Below are positions 34,116 to 42,798 of a stretch of 64,000 nt of DNA, one piece after another. Where the stretch lies: the NCBI GenBank assembly GCA_937900415.1, contig CALCEY010000004.1, positions 69,421 through 133,420 of the forward strand, read 5' to 3'. A model generated the notes under the pieces. It did no database searches and was not told the DNA's origin. It saw only the letters and a list, made by a program, of their open reading frames with translations. Each line of letters starts with the position of its first letter. Position 1 is the stretch's first letter. Source of the DNA: an uncultured Clostridia bacterium. GTDB taxonomy: Bacteria; Bacillota; Clostridia; Peptostreptococcales; Anaerovoracaceae. The position numbers and the translations under genes were made by a program.

Positions 34116-35252
34116 CTATTCCTCCCTCTGAGCTATTTTTTCAATATGTTCGTCTATAGCTTCTATAGCTTTTGCTGTTATGTCAGGCGGAGAAACGAGT
34201 CCCATACGGAAATATCCTTCCATACCGAAAGCATATCCCGGCATAATGAGGAACCCTGTTTCTTCTACCAGCGTGCGGCAAAATTCAACTGAATCTACCG
34301 GCAAGTCATATTTGATGATTGCTACCGTTCCCGCATCCGGTCTTCTGTATGAAAGCTTAGGGTTTTCTCTTATCCATGAATCGACCTGAGCGAGGTTCTC
34401 ATCAATTATCTTCCTGTTTCTGTTAAAAATTTTCTCTCTGTTGGCAATCGCTATGTAGGCCAGATATTCTTCAACCGTTCCCATCTCCATCGTATAAAAA
34501 TGTCTGTACTCTACCATCTGCTTGATGAGCTCTGCATCTGTTACTGTCCAACCTATTCTTAGCCCCGGCAGAGAAAAAGCTTTTGATATGCTGCATGTGC
34601 TTATTCCTTTTTCATATATATCTGCCATATAAACCTGTTTGCAGCCATCTATATGGGGCATTTCCATATAAGCTTCGTCACAAAGAACGTATGCGTCTCT
34701 TTCTGCTGCTACCTGTACTAATACTTCAAGTTCTTCCCTGCTGAACAGACGGCCTGACGGATTGTTGGGATTTGTTAAGCTTATCATTCTTGTTTTTTCA
34801 TCCATCATTTCCCTTATGACATCGTATTCAATATCATAATTGTTTTCCGGTTTAAGCCAGTATTCTCTGACTTCATATCCGATAAGCTTAGGGAGAGAAT
34901 TCAGCTGCTGATATGTAGGCATTATACATATCAGGTTATCACCCGGTCTGTAAACCGAGCTGTATGCTATCTGGTTAGCTCCTACCCCTCCGTGACCGGT
35001 AATAATATTTTCAGGTCCGGTATTTTCTCCGTAGATATCACTGAGAGACTGACGAAGTTCCTGCAAGCCAAAACGGTCGCTGTATCCTAATTTCATTGTC
35101 AGCAGCCTCTCTTTAGCTTTTTCAGGCTCTTCGGATAAATTCATCAATTCTTCCATATTGAATGCGCCTACATAACTTTCTGCTATGTCGTGCTTACAAT
35201 TGTGTTCATATTTGGCGAACCAATTGCCTCCGAAAGATTTTTCAATGGCCAT
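34116..35252 (-). CDS. PLP-dependent aminotransferase, class I/II
   Basis: 378 residues from the ATG at 35252, preceded by GAAGGAAG; a longer frame begins at a GTG 15 codons earlier without a site. Fold-type I features: SLTNPNNPSGRLFS (about 158-171), the cofactor lysine in CSISKAFSLPGLRIGW, and the arginine near the C terminus in GYFRMGLVSPP. First gene of an aminotransferase / cyclodeaminase-like / nhaC operon. Substrate unknown. Confidence 0.92.
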   Translation of the reverse strand: MAIEKSFGGNWFAKYEHNCKHDIAESYVGAFNMEELMNLSEEPEKAKERLLTMKLGYSDRFGLQELRQSLSDIYGENTGPENIITGHGGVGANQIAYSSVYRPGDNLICIMPTYQQLNSLPKLIGYEVREYWLKPENNYDIEYDVIREMMDEKTRMISLTNPNNPSGRLFSREELEVLVQVAAERDAYVLCDEAYMEMPHIDGCKQVYMADIYEKGISTCSISKAFSLPGLRIGWTVTDAELIKQMVEYRHFYTMEMGTVEEYLAYIAIANREKIFNRNRKIIDENLAQVDSWIRENPKLSYRRPDAGTVAIIKYDLPVDSVEFCRTLVEETGFLIMPGYAFGMEGYFRMGLVSPPDITAKAIEAIDEHIEKIAQREE

Positions 35253-35383
35253 ATTAGCATCACTTCCTTCTTTGATAATTCTGTTTTTCTGTTTCACGCT
35301 TATTCCAAATATATCGACTATCCTTAAATTTCAGGCGACACAAGTAATTAAATAAGCGCCGTTTCCCATTTTGTGTACAAGCA

Positions 35384-35427
35384 TGGTATACAATTTATAT
35401 ATACCATAATAGAGTTCCGCATGTCAA
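35384..35427 (-). promoter_or_regulatory. Promoter and palindromic operator of the aminotransferase operon
   Basis: Minus strand: -35 TTGACA (35422-35427), 18-nt spacer, -10 TATATA (35398-35403). A perfect inverted repeat TGGTATA-N9-TATACCA (35384-35390 / 35400-35406) covers the -10 region, and its GTATAC core resembles FadR/FCD-type GntR operators. A repressor bound here would block polymerase; the GntR gene at 30148 is the obvious candidate. The leader to the ATG is about 140 nt with no recognised riboswitch. Confidence 0.65.
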
Positions 35428-35470
35428 CACATTATTGTTATTTTTATAGCGGAAATAATTTTTCAAAAAA

Positions 35471-35507
35471 TTAAAAAAAGACGGCTTACATAAGTAAGTC
35501 GTCTTTT
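35471..35507 (-). terminator. Terminator of the ribosomal protein cluster
   Basis: A 14-bp A/T-rich-flanked stem (35476-35489 with 35494-35507) with an ATAA loop and one G-U pair, followed on the minus strand by TTTAATTTTTT, 23 nt after the rplQ stop. Confidence 0.88.
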
Positions 35508-35529
35508 ATTTTTTGATTATTCTTAACTT

Positions 35530-35871
35530 TTATACTAATTCCAAGAATACAACCTCGGCGTTGTCGCCCTGACGAGGTCCTAACTTCAGAATTCTTGTAT
35601 ATCCGCCGTTTCTGTCATCATAGCCCGGAGCGATTTCATCAAACAGCTTTGCTACTACTGTTTCATCGAAAACAAATTCAAGAACCTGTCTTCTTGCGTG
35701 AAGATCGCCGCGCTTTGCCAACGTAATCATTTTTTCAGCTATTCTTCTGGCTTCCTTAGCTCTACAATCAGTAGTCTGAATTCTTCCCTCCCTGAAAAGA
35801 TCAGTTACAAGATTTCTCAGCATTGATTTTCTGTGAGCAGAAGGTCTTCCCAGTTTTCTGTATCCTGGCAT
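35530..35871 (-). CDS. rplQ: Large-subunit ribosomal protein bL17
   Basis: 113 residues of the short bacterial L17. The N terminus GYRKLGRPSAHRKSMLRNLVT is diagnostic. Binds 23S rRNA domain III near the exit tunnel. Last gene of the S10-spc-alpha cluster; elsewhere in Firmicutes ecfA-ecfA-ecfT usually follows, but here a terminator does. Confidence 0.98.
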   Translation of the reverse strand: MPGYRKLGRPSAHRKSMLRNLVTDLFREGRIQTTDCRAKEARRIAEKMITLAKRGDLHARRQVLEFVFDETVVAKLFDEIAPGYDDRNGGYTRILKLGPRQGDNAEVVFLELV

Positions 35872-35895
35872 TTCAAGCTTCTCCTTTCTTACGAG

Positions 35896-36840
35896 TTAAT
35901 CGTCGCTGGGTTTAAGTCCAAGACCCAGTTCTTCTAATTTAGCCTTTACTTCATCCAGAGATTTTTTACCAAGGTTTCTTACCTTCATCATATCTTCTTC
36001 GCTCTTCTGAGTAAGCTCCTCAACAGTGTTGATAGCCGCTCTCTTCAGGCAGTTGAAAGAACGAACCGAAAGCTCCAGCTCTTCTATCGTCATTTCGAGA
36101 GCCTTTTCTTTCTGGTCTTCTTCTTTTTCAACCATAATTTCCATTGAGCCCGTAGCGTCTGTGAGCTGAATGAACAGATTGAGGTGCTCCTGCATGATCT
36201 TGCCTCCGATGGAGACGCCTTCCTCAGGAGTTATTGAACCGTCTGTCCAGATCTCCAGAACAAGTCTGTCGTAGTCAGTAACCTGACCAACTCTTGTATT
36301 CTCTACTGTAAAGTTTACTTTTCTGACAGGCGTATAGATGGAATCGACCGGAATCACCGAAATAGGAGTATTCTCAGTCTTGTTCTGCTCTGCCGGAACA
36401 TATCCTCTTCCTCTTGCAAGGTTGATTTCCATTACCAGCGTAGCGTTTTCCTCCAAAGTGGCTATATGAAGATCGGGGTTGAAAATCTCAATATCCGAAT
36501 CTCCGATTATATCTGCCGCAGTCACTTCCTTAGGGCCTACTGCATTTATTATAGCTCTCTTGGCGTTGTCTCCTTCTAATCTGACAGCAAGCTTTTTTAA
36601 ATTTAATATGATCTCTGTAACGTCTTCTTTTACTCCCGGTATTGTTGAGAATTCATGAAGTATTCCGTCGATTTTAACTGATGTTACAGCCGCACCCGGA
36701 AGGGAGCTGAGGAGAATTCTTCTCAAACAGTTTCCCAAAGTAGTGCCGTAGCCTCTTTCAAGAGGTTCTACAACAAATTTTCCGTAACGTCCGTCTTCAT
36801 CAATATGCTTATTTATTGTTGGCTTTTCGATTTCTATCAC
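35896..36840 (-). CDS. rpoA: RNA polymerase alpha subunit
   Basis: 314 residues. The N-terminal assembly domain (about 1-230) has LRRILLSSLPGAAVTSVKIDG; the C-terminal DNA/activator-binding domain (about 245-310) has NCLKRAAINTVEEL and VRNLGKKSLDEVKAKLEELG. Position between rpsD and rplQ is canonical. Confidence 0.98.
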   Translation of the reverse strand: MIEIEKPTINKHIDEDGRYGKFVVEPLERGYGTTLGNCLRRILLSSLPGAAVTSVKIDGILHEFSTIPGVKEDVTEIILNLKKLAVRLEGDNAKRAIINAVGPKEVTAADIIGDSDIEIFNPDLHIATLEENATLVMEINLARGRGYVPAEQNKTENTPISVIPVDSIYTPVRKVNFTVENTRVGQVTDYDRLVLEIWTDGSITPEEGVSIGGKIMQEHLNLFIQLTDATGSMEIMVEKEEDQKEKALEMTIEELELSVRSFNCLKRAAINTVEELTQKSEEDMMKVRNLGKKSLDEVKAKLEELGLGLKPSDD

Positions 36841-36932
36841 TCAAAAACCCTCCTTTTCATTCCAAGTTCAGTAATAACCGGTTCCAAACCGCCGCCTCGA
36901 ATAAATTCCAAGGCAAGCGACCATGGCTATAC

Positions 36933-37520
36933 TTACTTGGAGTACAATTCGACGATTAAACGTTCTTCAATCGGCGTGTCAATCTGATCTCTCTTAGGAT
37001 CGGCAAGAACTGTTCCCTCAAGCTTTTCACGATTCACGGAAAGCCAAGCAGGAACTCCTACCGACATCTCCTTGATTTCCTTAAACTTAGGGGAGCTTAC
37101 GCTCTTTTCTCTTACCTTTATAACATCGCCCGGCTTAACCTGATAGGAAGGAATATTGATTCTCTTTCCGTTTACCAGATAATGACCGTGAGTTACCAGC
37201 TGTCTGGACTCTCTTCTTGTAGTAGCCAGTCCCATTCTGTAAACTACATTATCAAGTCTTTCTTCAAGCATTACAAGAAGGTTTTCGCCCACGATACCTT
37301 TTTTCTTGGATGCTTTTTCAAAAGTATTTCTAAACTGCTTTTCCAAAACGCCGTAGATGAACTTAGCTCTCTGCTTCTCACGGAGCTGCAGGCCGTATTC
37401 ACTCATCTTACGATTGTTTTTCTGCACGCTTCTCTTCGATTCTTTATAGATTCCCATGTGACTTGGGTCAATCTGAAGTGACCTGCATCTTTTTAAAATC
37501 GGGTCTCTGTTTACTGCCAT
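36933..37520 (-). CDS. rpsD: Small-subunit ribosomal protein uS4
   Basis: 195 residues, S4 RNA-binding domain about 88-150 (RLDNVVYRMGLATTRRESRQ). Primary 16S binder, and in Bacillus an autoregulator of its own messages. The N terminus lacks the CxxC zinc cluster of the zinc-type paralogue. The 92-bp gap to rpoA is longer than neighbours' gaps. Confidence 0.97.
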   Translation of the reverse strand: MAVNRDPILKRCRSLQIDPSHMGIYKESKRSVQKNNRKMSEYGLQLREKQRAKFIYGVLEKQFRNTFEKASKKKGIVGENLLVMLEERLDNVVYRMGLATTRRESRQLVTHGHYLVNGKRINIPSYQVKPGDVIKVREKSVSSPKFKEIKEMSVGVPAWLSVNREKLEGTVLADPKRDQIDTPIEERLIVELYSK

Positions 37521-37541
37521 AATCTACTTTCCTCCCTTCAA

Positions 37542-37940
37542 TTAGACTCTTCTTCTCTTTGGCGGTCTGCATCCGTTGTGCGGAATAGGTGTGATATCCT
37601 TAATCATGGTAATATCAAGTCCCGCAGTCTGAAGCGCTCTGATAGCTGCTTCTCTTCCGGAGCCCGGACCTTTTACATAAACCTCTACGGTCTTCAGACC
37701 GTGTTCCATAGCGCCCTTAGCAGCTTCTTCCGCCGCCATCTGAGCCGCGAACGGAGTCGATTTTCTCGAGCCCTTAAATCCAAGGGAGCCTGCGCTTGAC
37801 CATGAAAGCGCATTTCCTTCCATATCTGTAAGAGTAACTAAAGTATTGTTAAAGGTGGATTGGATATGTGCCTGGCCCTTTTCAATGTGCTTACGTTCTC
37901 TTCTCTTTTTTCTCACTGCTTTTTTAACAGTTTTAGCCAT
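37542..37940 (-). CDS. rpsK: Small-subunit ribosomal protein uS11
   Basis: 132 residues; Arg/Lys-rich N terminus, core ALSWSSAGSLGFKGSRKSTP and C-terminal HNGCRPPKRRRV are the family hallmarks. Platform protein contacting 16S h45 and the mRNA exit. 16 bp after rpsM. Confidence 0.98.
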   Translation of the reverse strand: MAKTVKKAVRKKRRERKHIEKGQAHIQSTFNNTLVTLTDMEGNALSWSSAGSLGFKGSRKSTPFAAQMAAEEAAKGAMEHGLKTVEVYVKGPGSGREAAIRALQTAGLDITMIKDITPIPHNGCRPPKRRRV

Positions 37941-37955
37941 TACTTCCTACCTCCT

Positions 37956-38330
37956 TTACTTAGCCTTTTTCTTTCTTCCTACGGTCTTTTTAGGACCTTT
38001 GCGAGTTCTTGCGTTTGTCTTAGTCTTCTGACCTCTTACAGGCAGACTTCTTCTGTGTCTGATTCCTCTGTAGCTTCCGATTTCCATAAGTCTCTTGATG
38101 TTGAGAGAAACCTCTCTTCTCAGGTCACCTTCTACTACATATTCTGCGTCAATGATTTTTCTGATCGCACCTGCTTCATCCTCTGTCAGGTCTTTAACTC
38201 TTGTGTCTGGATTGATGCCTGCTTTTGCAAGGATGGCCTGTGCAGTTGGTTTACCAATACCATAGATGTAGGTTAAACCGATTTCTACTCTTTTTTCTCT
38301 TGGTAAGTCAACACCGGCTATACGAGCCAT
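37956..38330 (-). CDS. rpsM: Small-subunit ribosomal protein uS13
   Basis: 124 residues; MARIAGVDLPREKRVEIGLTYI start, helix-two-turn-helix KLEEIG-like region, and the C-terminal GQKTKTNARTRKGPKKT tail that reaches the P site. About 130 bp separate it from rpmJ; that gap holds imperfect hairpins (CGGCCG and CCGG arms near 38395-38450) but no terminator. Confidence 0.98.
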   Translation of the reverse strand: MARIAGVDLPREKRVEIGLTYIYGIGKPTAQAILAKAGINPDTRVKDLTEDEAGAIRKIIDAEYVVEGDLRREVSLNIKRLMEIGSYRGIRHRRSLPVRGQKTKTNARTRKGPKKTVGRKKKAK

Positions 38331-38459
38331 AATCTTTCTCCTTCCCCTATCTTCCGTCGCTTTTCCGGGAGCGATATAGACAGGTTCTCTTTAAATAGTT
38401 GAAACGGCCTCTTACAGCAAGGTTCCCGGTATTTCCATGCCGGCCGTATTGCTGATTTA

Positions 38460-38573
38460 TTAACCTTGTTTCTGTTTGTGCTTAGGATTTTCACAGATAA
38501 CCATTACCTTACCGTTTCTCTTGATTACCTTGCACTTTTCACAGATAGGTTTTACAGAAGCTCTTACTTTCAT
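38460..38573 (-). CDS. rpmJ: Large-subunit ribosomal protein bL36
   Basis: A 37-codon gene reading MKVRASVKPICEKCKVIKRN with Cys11, Cys14, Cys27 and His32, i.e. the zinc-binding form. GGAGG lies upstream of the ATG. Position between infA and rpsM is canonical, but the gap to infA is long and structured. Confidence 0.97.
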   Translation of the reverse strand: MKVRASVKPICEKCKVIKRNGKVMVICENPKHKQKQG

Positions 38574-38603
38574 TTCTAAAACCTCCTATGCTTCTTCTCC
38601 GCC

Positions 38604-38634
38604 ATAATTTCCGGGGCTTCGCCGCGGAAATTAT
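38604..38634 (-). other. Stable hairpin between infA and rpmJ
   Basis: A perfect 10-bp stem ATAATTTCCG (38604-38613) / CGGAAATTAT (38625-38634), with further G-C pairing possible in the 11-nt loop. It sits in a 119-nt gap inside the spc region where most gaps are 10-25 nt. There is no U-run on the minus strand. Possibly an RNA processing or ribosomal-protein feedback site. Confidence 0.6.
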
Positions 38635-38692
38635 ACGGAATCCTGCTTGCAGCGCTGCTGCGGTACGGAACGCCCGATAAAACGCAGGCTCC

Positions 38693-38911
38693 TTACTTAT
38701 CTCTCCAAGTGATTCTGCCCCTCGTAAGGTCATATGGTGAAAGCTCTACTTTTACCTTGTCACCCGGGAGAATTCTGATATAGTTCATTCTTATTTTTCC
38801 TGAAATGTGTGCAAGCACTTCAAAACCGTTGTCAAGCTTAACCTTGAACATTGCGTTCGGCTGGGCGTCTACGACGGTTCCCATTGCTTCAATGACGTCT
38901 TTTTTCGCCAT
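38693..38911 (-). CDS. infA: Translation initiation factor IF-1
   Basis: 72 residues, S1-like OB fold; AKKDVIEAMGTVVDAQPNAM start, SGKIRMNYIRILPGDKV core, YDLTRGRITWR end. Binds the A site of the 30S subunit during initiation. Directly after map, as in many Firmicutes. Confidence 0.98.
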   Translation of the reverse strand: MAKKDVIEAMGTVVDAQPNAMFKVKLDNGFEVLAHISGKIRMNYIRILPGDKVKVELSPYDLTRGRITWRDK

Positions 38912-38932
38912 AAATACATCTCCTTCTTCACA

Positions 38933-39679
38933 TTACAAGGTAAGCAGCTCAGGCTCACCATCAGTTATTACAACAGTATTTTCATAGTGGGCGGCAAGCT
39001 TGCCGTCTACAGTGACAGCCGTCCAGTCGTCTGAAAGGACGTCTATCTCATAAGACCCCTGGGTAATCATCGGCTCTATTGCCAAGGTCATGCCCTGCTG
39101 AAGTCTCGGTCCCCTGCCCGGCTTACCGTAATTGGGAATCTGAGGCTCCTCGTGCATCTTGCTTCCTATGCCGTGTCCCACGAAATCCCTTATTACGCCG
39201 AAGCCTTCCTGCTCTACAGTTCTCTGAACTGCATTTGAGATGTCAGACAGCCTACAGCCTTCCTTCGCAAAAGCGATTCCGTTGAAGAAAGCTTTCTCGG
39301 CCGTTTCAATAAGTCGTTCGGCTTCCTTGCTTATCTTTCCTACAGGGTACGTTCTGGCTGCGTCAGCCATATAACCTTTGCTTTCGACAACCAGATCTAC
39401 GCTGACTATATCTCCCTCTCTCAAAATCTTCTTTTTGCTCGGAATTCCGTGAACCACTTCTTCGTTTACCGAAACGCACGCGCTGGCAGGATATCCGTAG
39501 TATCCCTTTTCAGCGGCGATCATATTGTTGGCTTTCACGGTCTTTTCCACGAAGCTGTCGATTTCCATAGTGCTTATTCCTGGCTTTATGATGTCCTTAA
39601 GCTCGGCAAGAATCTTTGCCGCAACCCGGCCGGCTTCACGCATCAACTCGATTTCCTGTTTTGATTTGATGATGATCAT
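38933..39679 (-). CDS. map: Methionine aminopeptidase, type I
   Basis: 248 residues; removes the N-terminal Met from new proteins. Metal ligands lie in DLVVESKGYMADAART, GHGIGSKMHEEP, AIEPM and YENTVVIT. Coupled to adk (3 bp apart). Confidence 0.97.
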   Translation of the reverse strand: MIIIKSKQEIELMREAGRVAAKILAELKDIIKPGISTMEIDSFVEKTVKANNMIAAEKGYYGYPASACVSVNEEVVHGIPSKKKILREGDIVSVDLVVESKGYMADAARTYPVGKISKEAERLIETAEKAFFNGIAFAKEGCRLSDISNAVQRTVEQEGFGVIRDFVGHGIGSKMHEEPQIPNYGKPGRGPRLQQGMTLAIEPMITQGSYEIDVLSDDWTAVTVDGKLAAHYENTVVITDGEPELLTL

Positions 39680-39682
39680 AAT

Positions 39683-40330
39683 TTATTCACCCAAGGCTTT
39701 TACTATGTCTGCAAATACATTGTCAAGTCCCGTTGCTCCGTCTATATGAGCGATATTGCCGGCTTTTTCATAGTATTCTATGAGAGGCATCGTCTGAGCC
39801 TCATAGACTTCTATCCTGTTAGCCACTGTTTCGGCATTATCATCGTCTCTCTGAATCAGCGGGCCGCCACAGACGTCGCACACACCTTCCTTTTTAGGCG
39901 GAATGTTTACCACATGGTAGCTTGCGCCGCATGCTTTGCATACCCTTCTGCCTGTAAGACGGCTCATCAGCTCTTCCTTTTCAACGGCAATGTCTATCAC
40001 CTTATCTATCTTTGAGCCCAGACTCTCCAGAAATTCATCCAGCTTTTCAGCCTGATATACAGTTCTCGGGAAACCGTCCAGAAGGAAACCGTCTTTGCAG
40101 TCGTCCTTTGTCAGCCTGTCTGTGGCGATTTCAACGACAAGGCTGTCAGGAACCAGTTCTCCCTTGTTCATGTACTCCTGAGCTTTCTTTCCCAGCTCAG
40201 TACCCTGTTTGATATTTTCTCTGAAAATATCTCCCGTAGAAATGTGAGGAATTTTATATTTCTCAACGATTTTCGCCGCCTGTGTGCCTTTGCCGGCTCC
40301 CGGTGGTCCCAATAATATGGTTCTCAGCAT
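39683..40330 (-). CDS. adk: Adenylate kinase, zinc-containing long form
   Basis: 215 residues; P-loop GPPGAGKGTQA (8-18), AMP site ISTGDIFREN, LID domain with CKACGASYH...CDVCGG, i.e. four cysteines binding structural zinc. Interconverts ATP + AMP and 2 ADP. Between secY and map, as usual for Firmicutes. Confidence 0.98.
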   Translation of the reverse strand: MLRTILLGPPGAGKGTQAAKIVEKYKIPHISTGDIFRENIKQGTELGKKAQEYMNKGELVPDSLVVEIATDRLTKDDCKDGFLLDGFPRTVYQAEKLDEFLESLGSKIDKVIDIAVEKEELMSRLTGRRVCKACGASYHVVNIPPKKEGVCDVCGGPLIQRDDDNAETVANRIEVYEAQTMPLIEYYEKAGNIAHIDGATGLDNVFADIVKALGE

Positions 40331-40346
40331 TTTATCGTCTCCTCTT

Positions 40347-41627
40347 TTATTTCAGGAATCCCTGATAATTTCTCATAAGCATCTGGTTTTCAAGCTGTCT
40401 TACTGTGTCGAGGGCTACGCCGACCGCTATAAGCAGCGATGTTCCGCCGAAATGTATATTCATTGAAGTCATAACGCTTAAAATGGTAGGCAACGTAGCT
40501 ATCAGCGCCAGGAAGATTGCTCCTACAATTGTGATTCTTGACATCACCTTCTGTAAATATTCTTCCGTCGCCTTACCCGGTCTTATTCCCGGTATGAAGC
40601 CTCCATTGGCTTTCATATTATTCGCAACTTCCATCGGATTGAAAGTGGCTCCTGTATAGAAGTATGTGAACGCTATAATCATCAGAACGTTCAGTATTCC
40701 GTAAACCCATACTCCCGGATTTCCTGCCGGTGAAAGCCACTTGGTAACAAAATCCGTAAACCCTGTGTCAGGGAAGAAGTATGTTATAGTAAGCGGGAAC
40801 TGAAGCAGTGATAATGCAAAAATTATAGGAATAACGCCGGACTGGTTTACTTTAATAGGAATATGCGTAGACTGTCCGCCATACATTTTTCTTCCTACCA
40901 CTCTCTTTGCATACTGAACAGGAATCCTTCTCTGCCCCTCCTGTATCATAACCACTCCTGCGATTACGATAACCGCCAGCACGACCAGAATTATGAGGGT
41001 AACTACCGACATGTTTCCAGCCTGTATGCTCGTCACGACGCTTCTTACGGCGCTTGGAATTCTTGCTACGATACCAGCGAAGATTATGAGGGATATTCCG
41101 TTTCCTACGCCTTTTTCATTGATTTGTTCTCCCAGCCACATCAGGAATGCAGTACCTGCCGTAAGCACCAGAATAACCAGAATTACAGAGAACACTCCCT
41201 TGTCTATTACAGCCTTTCTGAACAGACCGACTGTAAGTCCGATGGCTTGAATAAGTCCCAGAACCACCGTCATATAACGGGTAATCTGCGCCATCTTTTT
41301 TCTTCCCTCAGTACCTGACTGAGCCAGGCGCTGGAAGTAAGGGAAGGCCATTCCCAGCAGCTGAACGATAATTGACGCGGTGATGTATGGTGTTATACTC
41401 AATGCGAAAATTGTAAAATTACTGAAAGCTCCGCCGGAAAACAGGTCGAACAAATCAAACAGACCTGTCTCTCCGGAAAACATCTGAGCCAAAACTCCTC
41501 TGTCGATATTCGGTACCGGTATATTGGAACCGATACGGAATATCAGGAGCATGAGCAAGGTGAAAATCATTTTCGACCTTATTTCTGCAACTTTCCAGGC
41601 TTGAGCAACTGTTTTCAGCATACCCAT
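40347..41627 (-). CDS. secY: Preprotein translocase channel subunit SecY
   Basis: 426 residues, ten transmembrane helices. Signature IFRIGSNIPVPNID in the first helix region and GLFDLFDLFSGGAF in the plug region. Starts 1 bp after the rplO stop with GAGGTGA as its ribosome site, so it is translationally coupled. Confidence 0.98.
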   Translation of the reverse strand: MGMLKTVAQAWKVAEIRSKMIFTLLMLLIFRIGSNIPVPNIDRGVLAQMFSGETGLFDLFDLFSGGAFSNFTIFALSITPYITASIIVQLLGMAFPYFQRLAQSGTEGRKKMAQITRYMTVVLGLIQAIGLTVGLFRKAVIDKGVFSVILVILVLTAGTAFLMWLGEQINEKGVGNGISLIIFAGIVARIPSAVRSVVTSIQAGNMSVVTLIILVVLAVIVIAGVVMIQEGQRRIPVQYAKRVVGRKMYGGQSTHIPIKVNQSGVIPIIFALSLLQFPLTITYFFPDTGFTDFVTKWLSPAGNPGVWVYGILNVLMIIAFTYFYTGATFNPMEVANNMKANGGFIPGIRPGKATEEYLQKVMSRITIVGAIFLALIATLPTILSVMTSMNIHFGGTSLLIAVGVALDTVRQLENQMLMRNYQGFLK

Positions 41628-41628
41628 A

Positions 41629-42069
41629 CTAAATCACCTCTGCCTTTCCTCCCGCAGCTTCAATCTTTTCAACGGCAGTCTTGCTGAATTTGTCAGCCTT
41701 GACCGTGAGGGCTACGTTCAAAGTTCCCTGTCCGAGAACCTTGATGCCGTCTTTAACCTGCTTGAGCATTCCTGCTTCTTCCAAGGTTCCCTGAGTTACA
41801 ACCGCTCCTGCTTCAAACCTGTTTAAGTCCTCCACATTGATGATGGCGTACTCTTTTGCCCAAATATTATTAAATCCTCTTTTAGGCAGTCTTCTGTACA
41901 AAGGCATCTGTCCGCCTTCAAAACCGAGGCGAACTCCGCCGCCCGATCTTGAGTTCTGACCGTTCATACCTCTTCCGGCAGTCTTACCCTGGCCTGTAGC
42001 GGTACCGCGGCCTTTTCTCTTAGGCGCCTTCGTAGCACCCTGGGGCGCTTTTAATTCATGTAATTTCAT
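41629..42069 (-). CDS. rplO: Large-subunit ribosomal protein uL15
   Basis: 146 residues; Gly/Arg-rich N-terminal extension (KRKGRGTATGQGKTAGRGMN), then the globular domain with KRGFNNIWAKEYAIINVEDL. Assembly protein of the 50S core. Confidence 0.98.
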   Translation of the reverse strand: MKLHELKAPQGATKAPKRKGRGTATGQGKTAGRGMNGQNSRSGGGVRLGFEGGQMPLYRRLPKRGFNNIWAKEYAIINVEDLNRFEAGAVVTQGTLEEAGMLKQVKDGIKVLGQGTLNVALTVKADKFSKTAVEKIEAAGGKAEVI

Positions 42070-42082
42070 CTATGGCACCTCC

Positions 42083-42265
42083 TTATGCTTCTTCTACTGT
42101 TACGAGATGCGAAACCTTGGCTACAGCTCCGCGGGTCTGCGGCGTGTCTGCCATTTCAACGGTCTGATGCATCTTCTTAAGTCCCAGCGCTTCAACAACT
42201 TTTCTCTGCTTAGGGGAAGCGCCGATAGTGCTCTTTGTTAAAGTGATTTTAATCATCTTTGCCAT
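42083..42265 (-). CDS. rpmD: Large-subunit ribosomal protein uL30
   Basis: 60 residues; IKITLTKSTIGASPKQRKVVEALGLKKMHQTV is the family pattern. Between rpsE and rplO. Confidence 0.97.
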   Translation of the reverse strand: MAKMIKITLTKSTIGASPKQRKVVEALGLKKMHQTVEMADTPQTRGAVAKVSHLVTVEEA

Positions 42266-42278
42266 TTCGCGTTTCCTC

Positions 42279-42782
42279 CTATCCTAAGATTTCTTCCTTG
42301 GTCTTACCTCTGAGCTTGGCAACCTTTTCTACAGTCATCATGCTCTTAAGACCTTCGATAGTTGCATAAGCCATGTTGCCCGTATTGTTTGAGCCTATGG
42401 ACTTAGCTCTTACGTCTCTGATGCCGGCAGCTTCAAGTACTGTACGTACCGATGAACCGGCGATAACTCCCGTACCTTGAGCAGCCGGCATGATCAGGAC
42501 TCTGCCTGCTCCGAAAACGCCCAGGTTTCTATGAGGTACGGTTGTTCCTACTGTAGGAACGTATATTAAATTCTTCTTTGCATCTTCTTCAGCTTTTCTT
42601 ACAGCTTCAGGGATTTCCTGAGATTTTCCGAGGCCTACGCCTACATAACCATTGCCGTCTCCGACTACTACAGTTACGCTGAATCTCATGTTTCTGCCGC
42701 CCTTAACTGTCTTAGCAACTCTTCTTATATTTACGATGGTTGATTTTAAGTCCAGCTTGGATGCATCAACGATATTACGCAT
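42279..42782 (-). CDS. rpsE: Small-subunit ribosomal protein uS5
   Basis: 167 residues; double-stranded RNA-binding N domain (VNIRRVAKTVKGGRNMRFSV) and C domain with VRAKSIGSNNTGNMAYATIE. Affects decoding fidelity. AGGAGG precedes the ATG. Confidence 0.98.
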   Translation of the reverse strand: MRNIVDASKLDLKSTIVNIRRVAKTVKGGRNMRFSVTVVVGDGNGYVGVGLGKSQEIPEAVRKAEEDAKKNLIYVPTVGTTVPHRNLGVFGAGRVLIMPAAQGTGVIAGSSVRTVLEAAGIRDVRAKSIGSNNTGNMAYATIEGLKSMMTVEKVAKLRGKTKEEILG

Positions 42783-42798
42783 TCCTTATTTCCTCCTG

